DNA of 64,000 bases from Arthrobacter sp. SLBN-112 (GCF_030944625.1 NZ_JAUSXY010000001.1:1798001-1862000), one strand, 5' to 3'; positions 35,106 to 43,578 are shown, counted from the stretch's first letter. Made by a program: numbers and translations. Notes: generated from the letters alone by a model not told the origin.

Positions 35106-36142
35106 CCCCTACGGCTGCTGGTGCTGCTGGAAGAGGACGATACCGAGACCATCGAGGCCGCCAAGCGCTCCCGGCCGCGGGAGTACGTGCGGATCCTGGT
35201 GGTGCCCCGCGGCGAGCCGCAGACCAAGCCCCGGGCATGCAACTACGGCCTCACCTTCGCGCGCGGCGAGTACGTGGTGATTTACGACGCCGAGGACCGG
35301 CCGGACCCGGGCCAGCTCCGCGCGGCCATTGATGCGTTCCGGCAGGACGCCTTCGAGCGGCGCTACCTGGCCCCGGACCGCCGCCCGCTGATCTGCGTGC
35401 AGGCCGCCCTGAACTACTTCAACGCGGACCAGAACGTCCTCACCCGGCTCTTCGCAATCGAATACACCCACTGGTTCGATTCCATGCTCCCGGGCCTGGA
35501 CCGTTCCGGCATTCCGCTGCCGCTGGGCGGCACGTCCAACCACTTCGACACCCGGCTGCTGCGCCTGGTGGGCGCCTGGGATCCTTGGAACGTCACGGAA
35601 GATGCGGACCTGGGGCTCCGCGCCGCCGTCGAAGGTTACCGGGTGGGCGTCATCAACTCCACCACCTGGGAGGAAGCCTGCTCGCAGGTGCCCGCGTGGA
35701 TCAAGCAGCGCACCCGCTGGATCAAGGGGTACATGGTCACCGCGGCCGTGAACACCCGCAACACCGTCCGGTACGTCAAGCGCACCGGGGTGGCGGGCGC
35801 CGTCGGCTTCCTGGGCCTGATCCCGCTGGTGCTCGGCTTCACCATCGTCACCTATGTGGGCTACAACTTCGTGGGCCTGGTGCTGCCCGAATGGCTTCTG
35901 GCCGGCGGCGTGGTGTCCATGCTGTTCGGCAACGCCATGATGATCCTGGTGTCCGGCACCGCCACCTGGCGGCGGCACGGCTGGCGGATCGCCATTTTCG
36001 CGCTGCTGAACCCGGCGTACTGGGTGCTGCACGCCGTGGCCGCCTGGCGTGCGGCCTGGCAGATGCTCTCCAGTCCGCACAAATGGGAGAAGACCCCGCA
36101 CGGGCTGGATGAGGAGTATCACGACGACGGGCGGTGGTCCGC
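35106..36142 (+). pseudogene. GT2 polysaccharide synthase, N-terminally truncated
   Basis: Begins within the first half of a GT2 domain: LLVLLEEDDTETIEAAKRS, VVIYDAEDRPDPGQLRAA (second acidic pair), NVTEDADLGLR and QRTRWIKGYM (QxxRW), followed by three to four membrane helices. This is the layout of processive beta-glycan synthases such as cellulose or mannan types. The N-terminal strand and any preceding membrane helices are missing, and the preceding sequence is another gene in another frame. The frame stays open to 36500, through the HPt-like gene in a different frame, so its own stop also appears lost. Confidence 0.75.
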
Positions 36143-36541
36143 GTGGGCGCGCACCTTTCCGTGCTGGACCCCTCAGCCCTGGAGCTTCCGGTCCTGGACC
36201 CGCGGTGCGTCCGCCACCTGGGGGAGGAGCTGGACAGCCCCGCCGGGGCGCACGCCTTCCTGGGCACCTACCTGGAGCTGCTGCCGGACCGGCTGGCCAA
36301 GGTCCGCAACGCCGTCCGCGGCGGCGACGGGGACACCGCCATGGACCGGGCACTCAGCCTCAAGGTCACGTCCACCATGGTGGGCGCCCTGCAGCTGGCG
36401 GCGCTCGCCGAGGCCATGGAGGCGCTGGTCTTCCGGGGCGACTGGGCAGCCGCGGAACCGTTGCTCGATGTGCTGGCACCCGCCGTCGCCGCCGTCCTGA
36501 AGGCCGGTGCCGTCGTCGTCAACGGCCTGCTGCAGCCGTGA
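36143..36541 (+). CDS. HPt-like protein 2 without phospho-histidine
   Basis: 132 residues and very similar to protein 1 at 33969: LPVLDPRCVRHLGEELDS, FLGTYLELLPDRLAKVRNAV, RALSLKVTSTMVGALQLAAL, EALVFRGDWAAAEPLLDVLA. The position of the phospho-accepting His is Leu. The GTG at 36143 lines up with the start of paralogue 1; a GTG at 36134 is three codons further up. It overlaps the open frame of the GT2 fragment. Both copies follow polysaccharide gene debris, which points to a segmental duplication. Confidence 0.65.
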   Translation: MGAHLSVLDPSALELPVLDPRCVRHLGEELDSPAGAHAFLGTYLELLPDRLAKVRNAVRGGDGDTAMDRALSLKVTSTMVGALQLAALAEAMEALVFRGDWAAAEPLLDVLAPAVAAVLKAGAVVVNGLLQP

Positions 36542-36654
36542 GGTGAAGCCCGTGGGGGCCTGCTCCACTGGCCTTGGCCGAGTGCAACCGTCCGGAACGC
36601 ATCTGTGCGATGCGTCCCGGACAACGTCCCGCCGCGGTTGCAGGCGGGCAACTC

Positions 36655-38220
36655 TTACGACGCCAGCGCGTCCGCCACCAGGGTCAAGGTATCCACGGCG
36701 TAGTCACTGACGTGCTTTTGCCGCTGTGCCTTCAGTTCCTGGGTAAAGGCGGCCAGCTCATGGTCCTGAAGCTTGCTCACGAGGCTGTCCCGCAGGCCCT
36801 GGTTATCAATGTCTCCGGAGCTGCTGTACGCGGTCACCAGCTTCTCCAGCGTCGCAAAGGGATCGCCCTTGTCCGCGAGGTAGCCCAACCCGTACTTCTG
36901 CAGCGCGCTGCCAGCCACAGGCTTCATGAACGTCACGTCCGGGAGGGCGCCGTCCGCCTTCCTGGGAGCGGTCAGCTGCTGCATGTCCAGGCTCTCGAAG
37001 TCTCCGGCAGCCACGCTGAGGCCGCCATCAATCGTCCACGAATTGTTCGTCTCGTTCTCCGCGGGAGTGTTGTCGTTTGACGTCAGCGGGCCGGAGAAGG
37101 CCACGTTGTTGTGCAGGACCTCCCGGTATCCCGGAATGTTCTCCGGGCTGGTTGGGCTCACGCGCTCCAGCATGTTGAAATTGGCGCCGTACCCGGGCTT
37201 GTAGGCCGTGTTGTTGATCCAATTCGCCGATTGTCCCGGCTGATGGTTGGCGTAGAAGTTGTTGGCGCCGTTATCGGCGGCCAGGCTGTTGATAACTGTG
37301 TGCAGCGGAATCGGATCAGGGAGCCCGGTGGTGCGGTACGCGTACCCGCCCACCTTGAATCCGTTCTGGTCACCCACGCCGTTCTGGTTTCCATGCTGGT
37401 CAAACGACCAGTCATTGATGTAGGCCACCCGGCCTTCCGACGTGATGCTGTCGAAGCCGTCATCACTGTTGTGCCACGCCCGGTCATTGATGAACCACAC
37501 GTTCTTTGCGTGCGCACCGAAGCCGTCAGTATTTCCGGCCGACAAGGCGGTGGGGCCGATGTTGTTGTACGAGTCGCTGTTCAGGACAACGCCCGTTCCG
37601 TCCAACGTGTAGTAGAAGCCGATTGCCTCGTTGTCATGGGCTGCCATGTTGAGGAAGTTGGCGCCGCCGGCAATCCTGAAAGCCTCCGATTGCTTTTGGG
37701 GGCCCACCTTGACTCCGGTGGCATCGAATCCTACGAAGTTCACGCCCGTCACTGCCGTTTCGATGTAGAAGCCGGCCACGCGCTGATCGGTGGGAACGTT
37801 GCTGAAATCGAAAACCGGCCGGGCGTCCCCCGGGTACGCCGCGTAGGTGATCCCGCTCTTGTAGATGTCATTGACGTAGTGGTAGACGTCTTCGAACGGA
37901 TTGTTGGTCTCGGGTATTTCAAACTGGTTGTAGATTCCGCCGCGGATGTAGACGATATCGCCGGCCGACGCTGCTGCCTGTGCTTTCATCAGGGTCTTGA
38001 AGGGAGCGCTCTGTGTTCCGGGGTTGCTGTCGCTTCCGGCCGGCGAGATGAAATAGGCGTGCGCATCCGGTGAGGGCGCTGCCGCCACTGCGGTGAGCTT
38101 TGACAGGTCCGGGGCCGGCGGATTGTCCGCTGGACTCGCGCTGGCGGGGTCAACGACGAACAGGGCCCCCATCACACAGGCACCGGCCACTGCAGCAGCT
38201 ATCCGCTTCGATTTTTTCAC
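36655..38220 (-). CDS. Secreted right-handed beta-helix protein (pectate-lyase-like)
   Basis: 521 residues. Signal peptide at about 1-30 (VKKSKRIAAAVAGACVMGAL, cleavage near ASA-SPADN). The core starts with YFISPAGSDSNPGTQSAPFK, then AASAGDIVYIRGGIYNQFEI, the usual opening of PL9-type and related parallel beta-helix polysaccharide lyases. Asn- and Asp-rich turns follow (AWHNSDDGFDSITSEG; GDQNGFKVGG). The last 60 residues (LEKLVTAYSSSGDIDNQGLR) resemble a FIMAH-type domain. The GTG at 38220 has AAGGAG eight bases upstream. It may cut or remodel an acidic polysaccharide, possibly the cell's own EPS. Substrate unknown. Confidence 0.82.
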   Translation of the reverse strand: MKKSKRIAAAVAGACVMGALFVVDPASASPADNPPAPDLSKLTAVAAAPSPDAHAYFISPAGSDSNPGTQSAPFKTLMKAQAAASAGDIVYIRGGIYNQFEIPETNNPFEDVYHYVNDIYKSGITYAAYPGDARPVFDFSNVPTDQRVAGFYIETAVTGVNFVGFDATGVKVGPQKQSEAFRIAGGANFLNMAAHDNEAIGFYYTLDGTGVVLNSDSYNNIGPTALSAGNTDGFGAHAKNVWFINDRAWHNSDDGFDSITSEGRVAYINDWSFDQHGNQNGVGDQNGFKVGGYAYRTTGLPDPIPLHTVINSLAADNGANNFYANHQPGQSANWINNTAYKPGYGANFNMLERVSPTSPENIPGYREVLHNNVAFSGPLTSNDNTPAENETNNSWTIDGGLSVAAGDFESLDMQQLTAPRKADGALPDVTFMKPVAGSALQKYGLGYLADKGDPFATLEKLVTAYSSSGDIDNQGLRDSLVSKLQDHELAAFTQELKAQRQKHVSDYAVDTLTLVADALAS

Positions 38221-38518
38221 GCACATTACTCCTTTGTATGTATGTCGAATCATCTGGAAAAAATGCTCTGGGGGAGACCTTCAGGGATGTCCCTTTATCG
38301 ATGTGACAAAGCGCTGTGCGCACCACAAAACAGCCGGGAGTGGTGGCCATGGTTCTGGTGCGCCCGGGAAAGGATGGCGGCCCCGCAGCCCCGCTGACGT
38401 GTCCCGAATCCCGAAGATGGAACGATTCAAACACAGGGAATGCGCTTTCACAAGGGCAATCCAAGGTTTGTTTCGGTGGTTCTGGCCTGATCAGCCGCGG
38501 GGGATCGGAAGCGGTGAA

Positions 38519-39823
38519 TCAGGGCCCGGCGGGGCGGCAGCCGGCCCCGGCGCCGTACTTGAGCCAGTCTGGCAGCGCCGCAGTGAAGGCGTCCCGGATG
38601 GCCGGAGTGCTGGTGACGGTCCAGTCCACCCGGCCCTTCACCTCAGCCTCGTCCCTGTCCCACTCGAACCAGTTGATCATCTTCAGGTTGGGGAACTGCG
38701 CATGGGTCCGGGCGCTGAACACCTGCTCCCACCAGGCGCGCTTGATGTCCGCTTCGGCCGGACCGCCCGCGGCAGGGTTGTACATGGCTGCCGTTCCCGG
38801 GATGGCCAGCGGCTTGCTGTGGTTCACCGCGTACTCGGTGTAGAAGTCGGGGAGCAGCCGCTCGTCCCCGTTGGTGCCGTTGTAGTTGCCGGTGAGCTGG
38901 TCCGCGAACTTGTTGGGCTCAGGCACCGCATTCGCACCCCACGGGTAGGTGCCACCCCAATGGAAAAGGGACAGGCCCACCCAGTCCACCGCGGCATCCC
39001 CGGGGTAGAACGGGGCGTAAGGATCGTCCGCCATGGTGAGGGCGCCGTCGTCGTTTGTGTCCAAGGCTGTGAAGTCCGGCGTCCCGGGCTGGACGTCGTA
39101 CACCCGGCCCGGGTAGGCGTAGCCGCCGGCATAGGACGGCGCCCACATCATCGCCGAGCCCGGCGCCCCCGCATGGACGGCGTCGGCCACCTGCGTGAAC
39201 GCCGCCCGGAACTCCACCGGCTGCTGCGACCACGGGAACCAGAAGCCGTTCATCTCGTGGGCAAACCGGACCACCACGGGGACGCCCTGGCCGTTGATGG
39301 ACGCCAGGTCCTTCACGAGGCTCTCGATGGCGTCGGGCGTGATGGCGGTGAGGCCCTTTTGGGGCTCGAGGGTCAGCAGCATCATCTGCCCGTCGTTACG
39401 GATCTGGGCGGCGGCCTGCTGCAGGTTGGTCCGGTCCTGGTCCGTATACGGGAAGTCCACATAGGAGACGGTCACGGCGGGCTTGTGCCCCAGTTCGGTG
39501 GCGTATTGGGCCAGCGGCTTGGCGGCCGGATCCAGGTTCACCCCGAACAGGGCCCCCGACGACGGTGCCAGGCTCCCGCGGTCCGCCACCCCGCAGACGG
39601 GCTGGGTTTTGTCCGCCTCCGCTGCCGTGCTCTGGGCCGCTGCCGTGCTCTGGTCCGTCGCTTGGGTGGCGCGGTTCCGGTCAGCCAACCCGTTGGTGAT
39701 GCTCGCTACGCCGAATCCCACGGCGAGTACCGCCGCCGCTACCGGGAGGGCCCAGGACTTGAACCTGTCAACCATTGCCTCACGGCGGGTCACGGAATTG
39801 TCCGTTGACTGGTCTTCGGGCAA
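38519..39823 (-). CDS. GH26-like secreted or membrane-anchored protein
   Basis: 434 residues: a cytoplasmic start, one helix (ALPVAAAVLAVGFGVASI) as anchor or uncleaved signal, an Ala/Thr/Gln linker, then a TIM-barrel of the GH26 mannanase/glucanase type. The acid/base Glu appears in RFAHEMNGFWFPW. Where GH26 enzymes have the nucleophile Glu (KPxxIxE), this reads KPLAIPGTAAMYNP, with no Glu. It may be inactive or use another residue. A TTG at 39823 has AGGGGG upstream; an ATG at 39775 is the alternative. A truncated copy lies at 34369-34603. Confidence 0.78.
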   Translation of the reverse strand: MPEDQSTDNSVTRREAMVDRFKSWALPVAAAVLAVGFGVASITNGLADRNRATQATDQSTAAAQSTAAEADKTQPVCGVADRGSLAPSSGALFGVNLDPAAKPLAQYATELGHKPAVTVSYVDFPYTDQDRTNLQQAAAQIRNDGQMMLLTLEPQKGLTAITPDAIESLVKDLASINGQGVPVVVRFAHEMNGFWFPWSQQPVEFRAAFTQVADAVHAGAPGSAMMWAPSYAGGYAYPGRVYDVQPGTPDFTALDTNDDGALTMADDPYAPFYPGDAAVDWVGLSLFHWGGTYPWGANAVPEPNKFADQLTGNYNGTNGDERLLPDFYTEYAVNHSKPLAIPGTAAMYNPAAGGPAEADIKRAWWEQVFSARTHAQFPNLKMINWFEWDRDEAEVKGRVDWTVTSTPAIRDAFTAALPDWLKYGAGAGCRPAGP

Positions 39824-40380
39824 AGCGGACCCCCTGTTGGCCTGCGGTTTTGTCTCCCCATCCTAAAGGTCGGTTCGCTCCCGGGCGCACTAGGGTGCGT
39901 TGCTAAAGCTCGCTCCTAGCCAAGTGAGCGATGCGGCGAGTTCAACAGGGTCAAGGAAGTTGCGTGCGGTCTTGTCTGATCTCATGGCGAGGCCGCGCCA
40001 GTTCTTGAGCCGGTTGAATCCGGGTTCGACGACGTTGCGGCCCTTGTAGGTAGTGGTGACTTCTCCCTCTGCGGCAGGTAGCTGACGAAACGCAGATTAT
40101 CCGGGCGCTAGGATGCGCGAACAGGCGGTACAAAAGGGTGCGTTGGGGGCTCTCCTTTGCCCTAGGAAGTGCTTTGGCTAACTCTATTGCGAGGACTTCC
40201 TCAGCATTCACGCAGGTTAATCCAAGGAACGGATTAAAGCGGTTTCTGGGCTGTTAGCTTCGTTATGTCGTTATGAACCTCGCCGAGAACGGCGACCCCC
40301 TGGGGTTTCTGCAGGGGACACTCGATGTCCACGGGCACGCTGGGTGCCACGGGGCAACACCGAACAGAAGGTCTCACATC
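39824..40380. other. 560-base spacer with transposase scar
   Basis: Holds an IS5-type transposase relic (39890-40048) and the upstream region of the WxL-like gene. AGGGTGCGTTG occurs at 39892-39902 and again near 40134-40144, possibly an element end and a displaced copy. Nearer the WxL start, GC-rich hairpin-forming stretches occur (CCCCTGGGGTTTCTGCAGGGG near 40300). No complete gene was found. Confidence 0.5.
39890..40048 (-). pseudogene. IS5-family transposase relic (C-terminal 52 residues)
   Basis: One minus frame reads YKGRNVVEPGFNRLKNWRGL, AMRSDKTARNFLDPVELAAS, LTWLGASFSNAP and stop. KGRNVVE.xFNRLKxWRGxAxRxDKxA is the conserved C-terminal block of IS5/IS427-type DDE transposases. The rest of the gene is absent. 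The adjoining ACTAGGGTGCGTTGCTAAAG resembles terminal sequences of that group. Confidence 0.7.
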
Positions 40381-40917
40381 ATGCGCACTTCCATCAAGAC
40401 CCTTACAGTCTCCGCCCTCACGGCCGCCGCCGTCCTCGCCGCACCCGCCGCCTTCGCTGCGGACGTGATCACCCAGGGAGTGACCAGCGGCGACCGCTCT
40501 GCGGCGGTAAGCGGTATAGAGTTGGGCGCTGTCCCCGTGTCCCACGTTGCTACGACCGGGCACGGCTCCTGGACCTTGGCAGTGGACGATCTCTCCGGCA
40601 CCGGTGCCGGTTGGAAAGTCACCCAGCAGGTCTCATCCTTCGTGTATGACGGCAGCAACGGCACGAACGCTGACATCCCCGCGGCAAACTTCTCCGTTAC
40701 TCCTGGAGCGGTTACCGCCGTCAGCGGGTCCGCGACCGGCGTCACCCCCACTCTCGGTGGAACCCTGGACGCACCGGTGAAGGTGGTGTCCGCGGCGGCC
40801 GGTTCGGGTGTGGGACAGTACACGCAGGCTATCGCGTCGAGCCTGACTGTGCCCGCCGACAGCCTCGCCGGTACCTACACCGGTACGCTGACCACCACCA
40901 TCAACGCCGCTCCCTAA
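40381..40917 (+). CDS. WxL-domain-like secreted protein 1
   Basis: 178 residues. Signal peptide ends about AAPAAFA-ADV (residue 26). The mature part is a WxL-like beta domain: SWTLAVDDLSGTGAGWKVT carries a W-x-L motif and the following Trp, and the end reads YTGTLTTTINAAP where classical WxL proteins have YxxxLTWxL; the second Trp is thus absent. WxL domains bind peptidoglycan on Gram-positive surfaces. First of a three-gene WxL-type group. AAGG lies upstream at a wide spacing; start set by the signal peptide. Confidence 0.72.
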   Translation: MRTSIKTLTVSALTAAAVLAAPAAFAADVITQGVTSGDRSAAVSGIELGAVPVSHVATTGHGSWTLAVDDLSGTGAGWKVTQQVSSFVYDGSNGTNADIPAANFSVTPGAVTAVSGSATGVTPTLGGTLDAPVKVVSAAAGSGVGQYTQAIASSLTVPADSLAGTYTGTLTTTINAAP

Positions 40918-40956
40918 GGCGCACTGGTACAACGTGCAGTCAAACTAGCTAAAAGG

Positions 40957-40995
40957 GTGGCGGGGCCGGTCCGGTAACGGGCCAGGCCCCGCCAC
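40957..40995 (+). terminator. GC-rich hairpin between the two WxL-like genes
   Basis: GTGGCGGGGCC (40957-40967) pairs exactly with GGCCCCGCCAC (40985-40995). No T-tract follows. It may be a partial terminator or an mRNA-stabilising stem that raises the level of the first WxL protein over the later genes. Confidence 0.5.
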
Positions 40996-41038
40996 TTACG
41001 CGTCCGGCAGATACGATAAGTGCATCAGGGGGAAATCC

Positions 41039-41617
41039 ATGTTCACTCAACGTAAGCATCTGGTCGCGGTGCTGACCGTGCTGTTCACCGCCGCGATCGT
41101 GTCGGTGGTGCCGGCCATACCTGCAACCGCAGCCCAAAGTGCCTCCGTGGGCGCCCTGACCCTTCCTACCGTCGTGGCCTCCCATTCTGCCCGGACCACC
41201 ACCGGCCGCACCGTCCTTACCGTGACCGACACGTCGCTTTACACCCCTCCGGTCCTCCCGGGTACCCAGGGTATCGGTCTGGGTCCCGGCTGGCACGTCA
41301 CCGAACAGGCATCACCCCTGGCCTACAGCGGCCCGAATAATGGAACAGCTATCCCGGCTGCGAATCTGGCCATCGTGTCCGTAGAAACCCCGACCGCTGC
41401 CTCCGGCCAACCGGTGGACCCTGTCAACGGGCCCATGGTGCCCGCCCTCAACCCTACCGGCCCACTGGACAGCCCCAGGATGGTCCTGCACGCCAATTCC
41501 GGGTACGGGGCCGGCACCTACACCCAGGGCATCACCCTGTCCCTGACCATCCCCGCCGATACCCGCGCCGGCACATACACCTCTACGATCACCACGACCA
41601 TCAGTAGCGGACCGTGA
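41039..41617 (+). CDS. WxL-domain-like secreted protein 2
   Basis: 192 residues. Signal peptide with KHLVAVLTVLFTAAIVSVVP and cleavage near AATAA. The mature part parallels protein 1: GPGWHVTEQASPLAYSG versus GAGWKVTQQVSSFVYDG, GAGTYTQGITLSLTIPADTR versus GVGQYTQAIASSLTVPADSL, and the end AGTYTSTITTTISSGP. The two are paralogues. The stop overlaps a possible GTG of the next frame, and the DUF916 gene follows within 50 bases. Confidence 0.7.
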   Translation: MFTQRKHLVAVLTVLFTAAIVSVVPAIPATAAQSASVGALTLPTVVASHSARTTTGRTVLTVTDTSLYTPPVLPGTQGIGLGPGWHVTEQASPLAYSGPNNGTAIPAANLAIVSVETPTAASGQPVDPVNGPMVPALNPTGPLDSPRMVLHANSGYGAGTYTQGITLSLTIPADTRAGTYTSTITTTISSGP

Positions 41618-41667
41618 CCGGCCTTGCTGGCCGTCTTCACCCCGCCACCCTGCGAAGGAACACACAC

Positions 41668-42807
41668 ATGCCCCTGCCGTCCCGCCAGCGACTGACCCGG
41701 ACCATGCCTGCGGGCGTCAGCCCTGGCACCCGGATTCTGACGGTCAGGGTACTGCTGGCCCTCGGATCTCTCCTGGCCGCACTCATGTGGCCGGTGGCGT
41801 CGGCAGTGGCCGATGACCAGCAACAGGTCAAACTCAGCCTCAAACCTGTGGATCAGGCCGGCTCATACTTCGCCCTCACCATGGAGCCGGGCCAGAGCCG
41901 GGAGCTGAAAGTTGAACTGGGAAACCACGGCACCAGCCCCATCGGAGCGCGAACCTACGCAGCGGACGCTTACTCAATCATCAACGGCGGCTTCGGCGCC
42001 AAGGACCGCGACAGCAACCCGTCCGGGACCACGTCCTGGTTGTCCTACCCTGGGCAAGTCCTGCAACTTCCCGCCGGTCAAGCGAGCATCCGATCCTTCA
42101 CCGTCACGGTTCCGCCGGGCACCGCACCCGGAGACTACATCAGCAGCCTTATCCTCGAAAATGACGCACCCATCCAGGGCTCAGGATCGGTCGCCCTAAA
42201 CCAGATTGTCCGTCAGGCCGTTGCTGTATCCATCCGGGTTCCGGGCCCGCTCCAGCCCGCCTTCGGATTCGGGCACGCCGAACACAAGATCACGGCAGAG
42301 CATTCGGTGCTCGATATCGGCATAGCCAACACCGGCAACATCAACCTCAAACCCGCCGGAAACCTCACTATCCACGATCACGATGGAAAAACCGTCGCAG
42401 AGGCTCCCGTAACCCTGGACTCCATCTACGCGCATTCGGAGACCAAAGTCGAAACCACTCTCGGCGGGAAACTCCAGCCGGGAAATTACACCGTCAACAT
42501 CAGCCTGACCGACCCGGCAACAAAGACAACCGCCACCGGCACGGAACTGCCTTTTACTGTCGCCGATCCAGCCCTGGCGAACACGGGTAACAGCGCCCAG
42601 CCCGGCCAACTGCCGCAGATCATCCAGAACGCCGGGACCGGGGCCACCCCTTACCTCATCGGCGCCGGCATCCTCGTCGCCCTAGCCGCCGTGTTCCTGC
42701 TCATCCGCAGAAAGCGGCACCCGCGCCCGCGCCGCAGTGACGAGGCAACCAGCGCACGACGCCGGGCCCGACGATCCCGTCCTGCAGAGCACGCCCGCCG
42801 TGACTGA
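41668..42807 (+). CDS. DUF916 / WxL-interacting protein
   Basis: 379 residues. Long signal region with VRVLLALGSLLAALMWPVAS; then a DUF916-type peptidoglycan-binding domain (YFALTMEPGQSRELKVELGN; ADAYSIINGGFGAKD; VPPGTAPGDYISSLILEN), a second beta domain, a LANTG motif, a membrane helix (YLIGAGILVALAAVFLLIR) and a strongly basic tail. In Firmicutes such proteins are co-encoded with WxL proteins and bind them. AAGGA lies nine bases before the ATG at 41668. Seeing the three together supports the WxL reading of the two preceding genes. Confidence 0.82.
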   Translation: MPLPSRQRLTRTMPAGVSPGTRILTVRVLLALGSLLAALMWPVASAVADDQQQVKLSLKPVDQAGSYFALTMEPGQSRELKVELGNHGTSPIGARTYAADAYSIINGGFGAKDRDSNPSGTTSWLSYPGQVLQLPAGQASIRSFTVTVPPGTAPGDYISSLILENDAPIQGSGSVALNQIVRQAVAVSIRVPGPLQPAFGFGHAEHKITAEHSVLDIGIANTGNINLKPAGNLTIHDHDGKTVAEAPVTLDSIYAHSETKVETTLGGKLQPGNYTVNISLTDPATKTTATGTELPFTVADPALANTGNSAQPGQLPQIIQNAGTGATPYLIGAGILVALAAVFLLIRRKRHPRPRRSDEATSARRRARRSRPAEHARRD

Positions 42808-43164
42808 ACAAAAACCTTCTTCCATGCCTGGTCAGCCCACAGGCTTCGGCACCCCGCTCTTCAACCGGGCAATCACTCTTCTAAGTTCATAGCTGGCGGG
42901 ACCGTCCATGGATGGATAGGACGGCGGGCGGAGGGGTTTCACGTTTGTTGGTGCGCCACGAGGGCGCTAGCAGTTCGAATGAAGATTGAAGGTCTTCGTC
43001 GGCTGGCGACTTTAGCTGCTGGCCGAATCTGACCGCGGGCTGCCAATGGTGGAACAGCCATGGGACTGCCCCGGCTTTTTGTTCACCGCAGAGAAAGCGC
43101 TGGATTTGTATAAGATCTGCCGAAGTCAGCCTCGCGGGGGACAGATGGGGAATAACGTTGGTTC
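42808..43164. other. 360-base spacer, small hairpin only
   Basis: CCGTCC (42902-42907) and GGACGG (42919-42924) form a short hairpin that may end the WxL transcript. No gene or convincing promoter was recognised before the HPt-like start at 43165. Confidence 0.4.
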
Positions 43165-43578
43165 ATGTCCTCTTCAGCGTCCCCATTTAGCAGCTTGGAA
43201 CCCGCTGCTGCCCAAGGGCGGGGAGCTGAGCTGCCACTGCTCGATCTTGCTGCCCTTCGCAGCCTGGAAGACCAGGTAAAGGAACCTCTGGCCCGGAATT
43301 TTGCAGCGGACTACATCTTCATGTGGGAGAGCCGTTGCCAGCGCCTGACAACAGCACTGGCAGACCCCGACGCCCGCGAGAAGGCCCTTGACACGGTGAT
43401 CAGCATCAAAGTCTCATCGGCCATGATCGGGGCCCTGCGTTTGGCCCGGCTTGCCGCCAGCCTGGAAGAGCAAATTCGCGCTGCCGCCCTGCCCGAAGCA
43501 GTGTCAACCCTGCCGGCGGTCGCGGAATGCGGGAAAGCGACTATACAGGAGCTTCGCCTGCGCTATTGCGCGGCGTGA
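43165..43578 (+). CDS. HPt-like protein 3 without phospho-histidine
   Basis: 137 residues. Helical layout as in the two other copies: LPLLDLAALRSLEDQVKEPL, FAADYIFMWESRCQRLTTAL and DTVISIKVSSAMIGALRLAR. The His position of the HPt motif is Ile. The shared core S-[LI]-K-V-[TS]-S-x-M-[VI]-G-A-L-x-L-A is kept in all three proteins, although this copy is far more diverged. It converges with an OmpR-type regulator 39 bases downstream on the other strand and lies near two c-di-GMP proteins. Confidence 0.65.
   Translation: MSSSASPFSSLEPAAAQGRGAELPLLDLAALRSLEDQVKEPLARNFAADYIFMWESRCQRLTTALADPDAREKALDTVISIKVSSAMIGALRLARLAASLEEQIRAAALPEAVSTLPAVAECGKATIQELRLRYCAA

Noticed and set aside
34369..35238. 289-codon minus frame joining the GH26 relic to the region antisense to the BcsB-like fragment
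   Set aside because: Only the last 75 codons have homology; the rest is a shadow of the plus-strand fragment.
37111..38073. Plus-strand frame of 320 codons across the beta-helix gene
   Set aside because: Antisense shadow of a gene with signal peptide and lyase-type repeats.
38093..39808. Plus-strand frame of 571 codons across the GH26-like gene
   Set aside because: Antisense shadow; the minus frame has the GH26 motifs and a duplicate fragment elsewhere.
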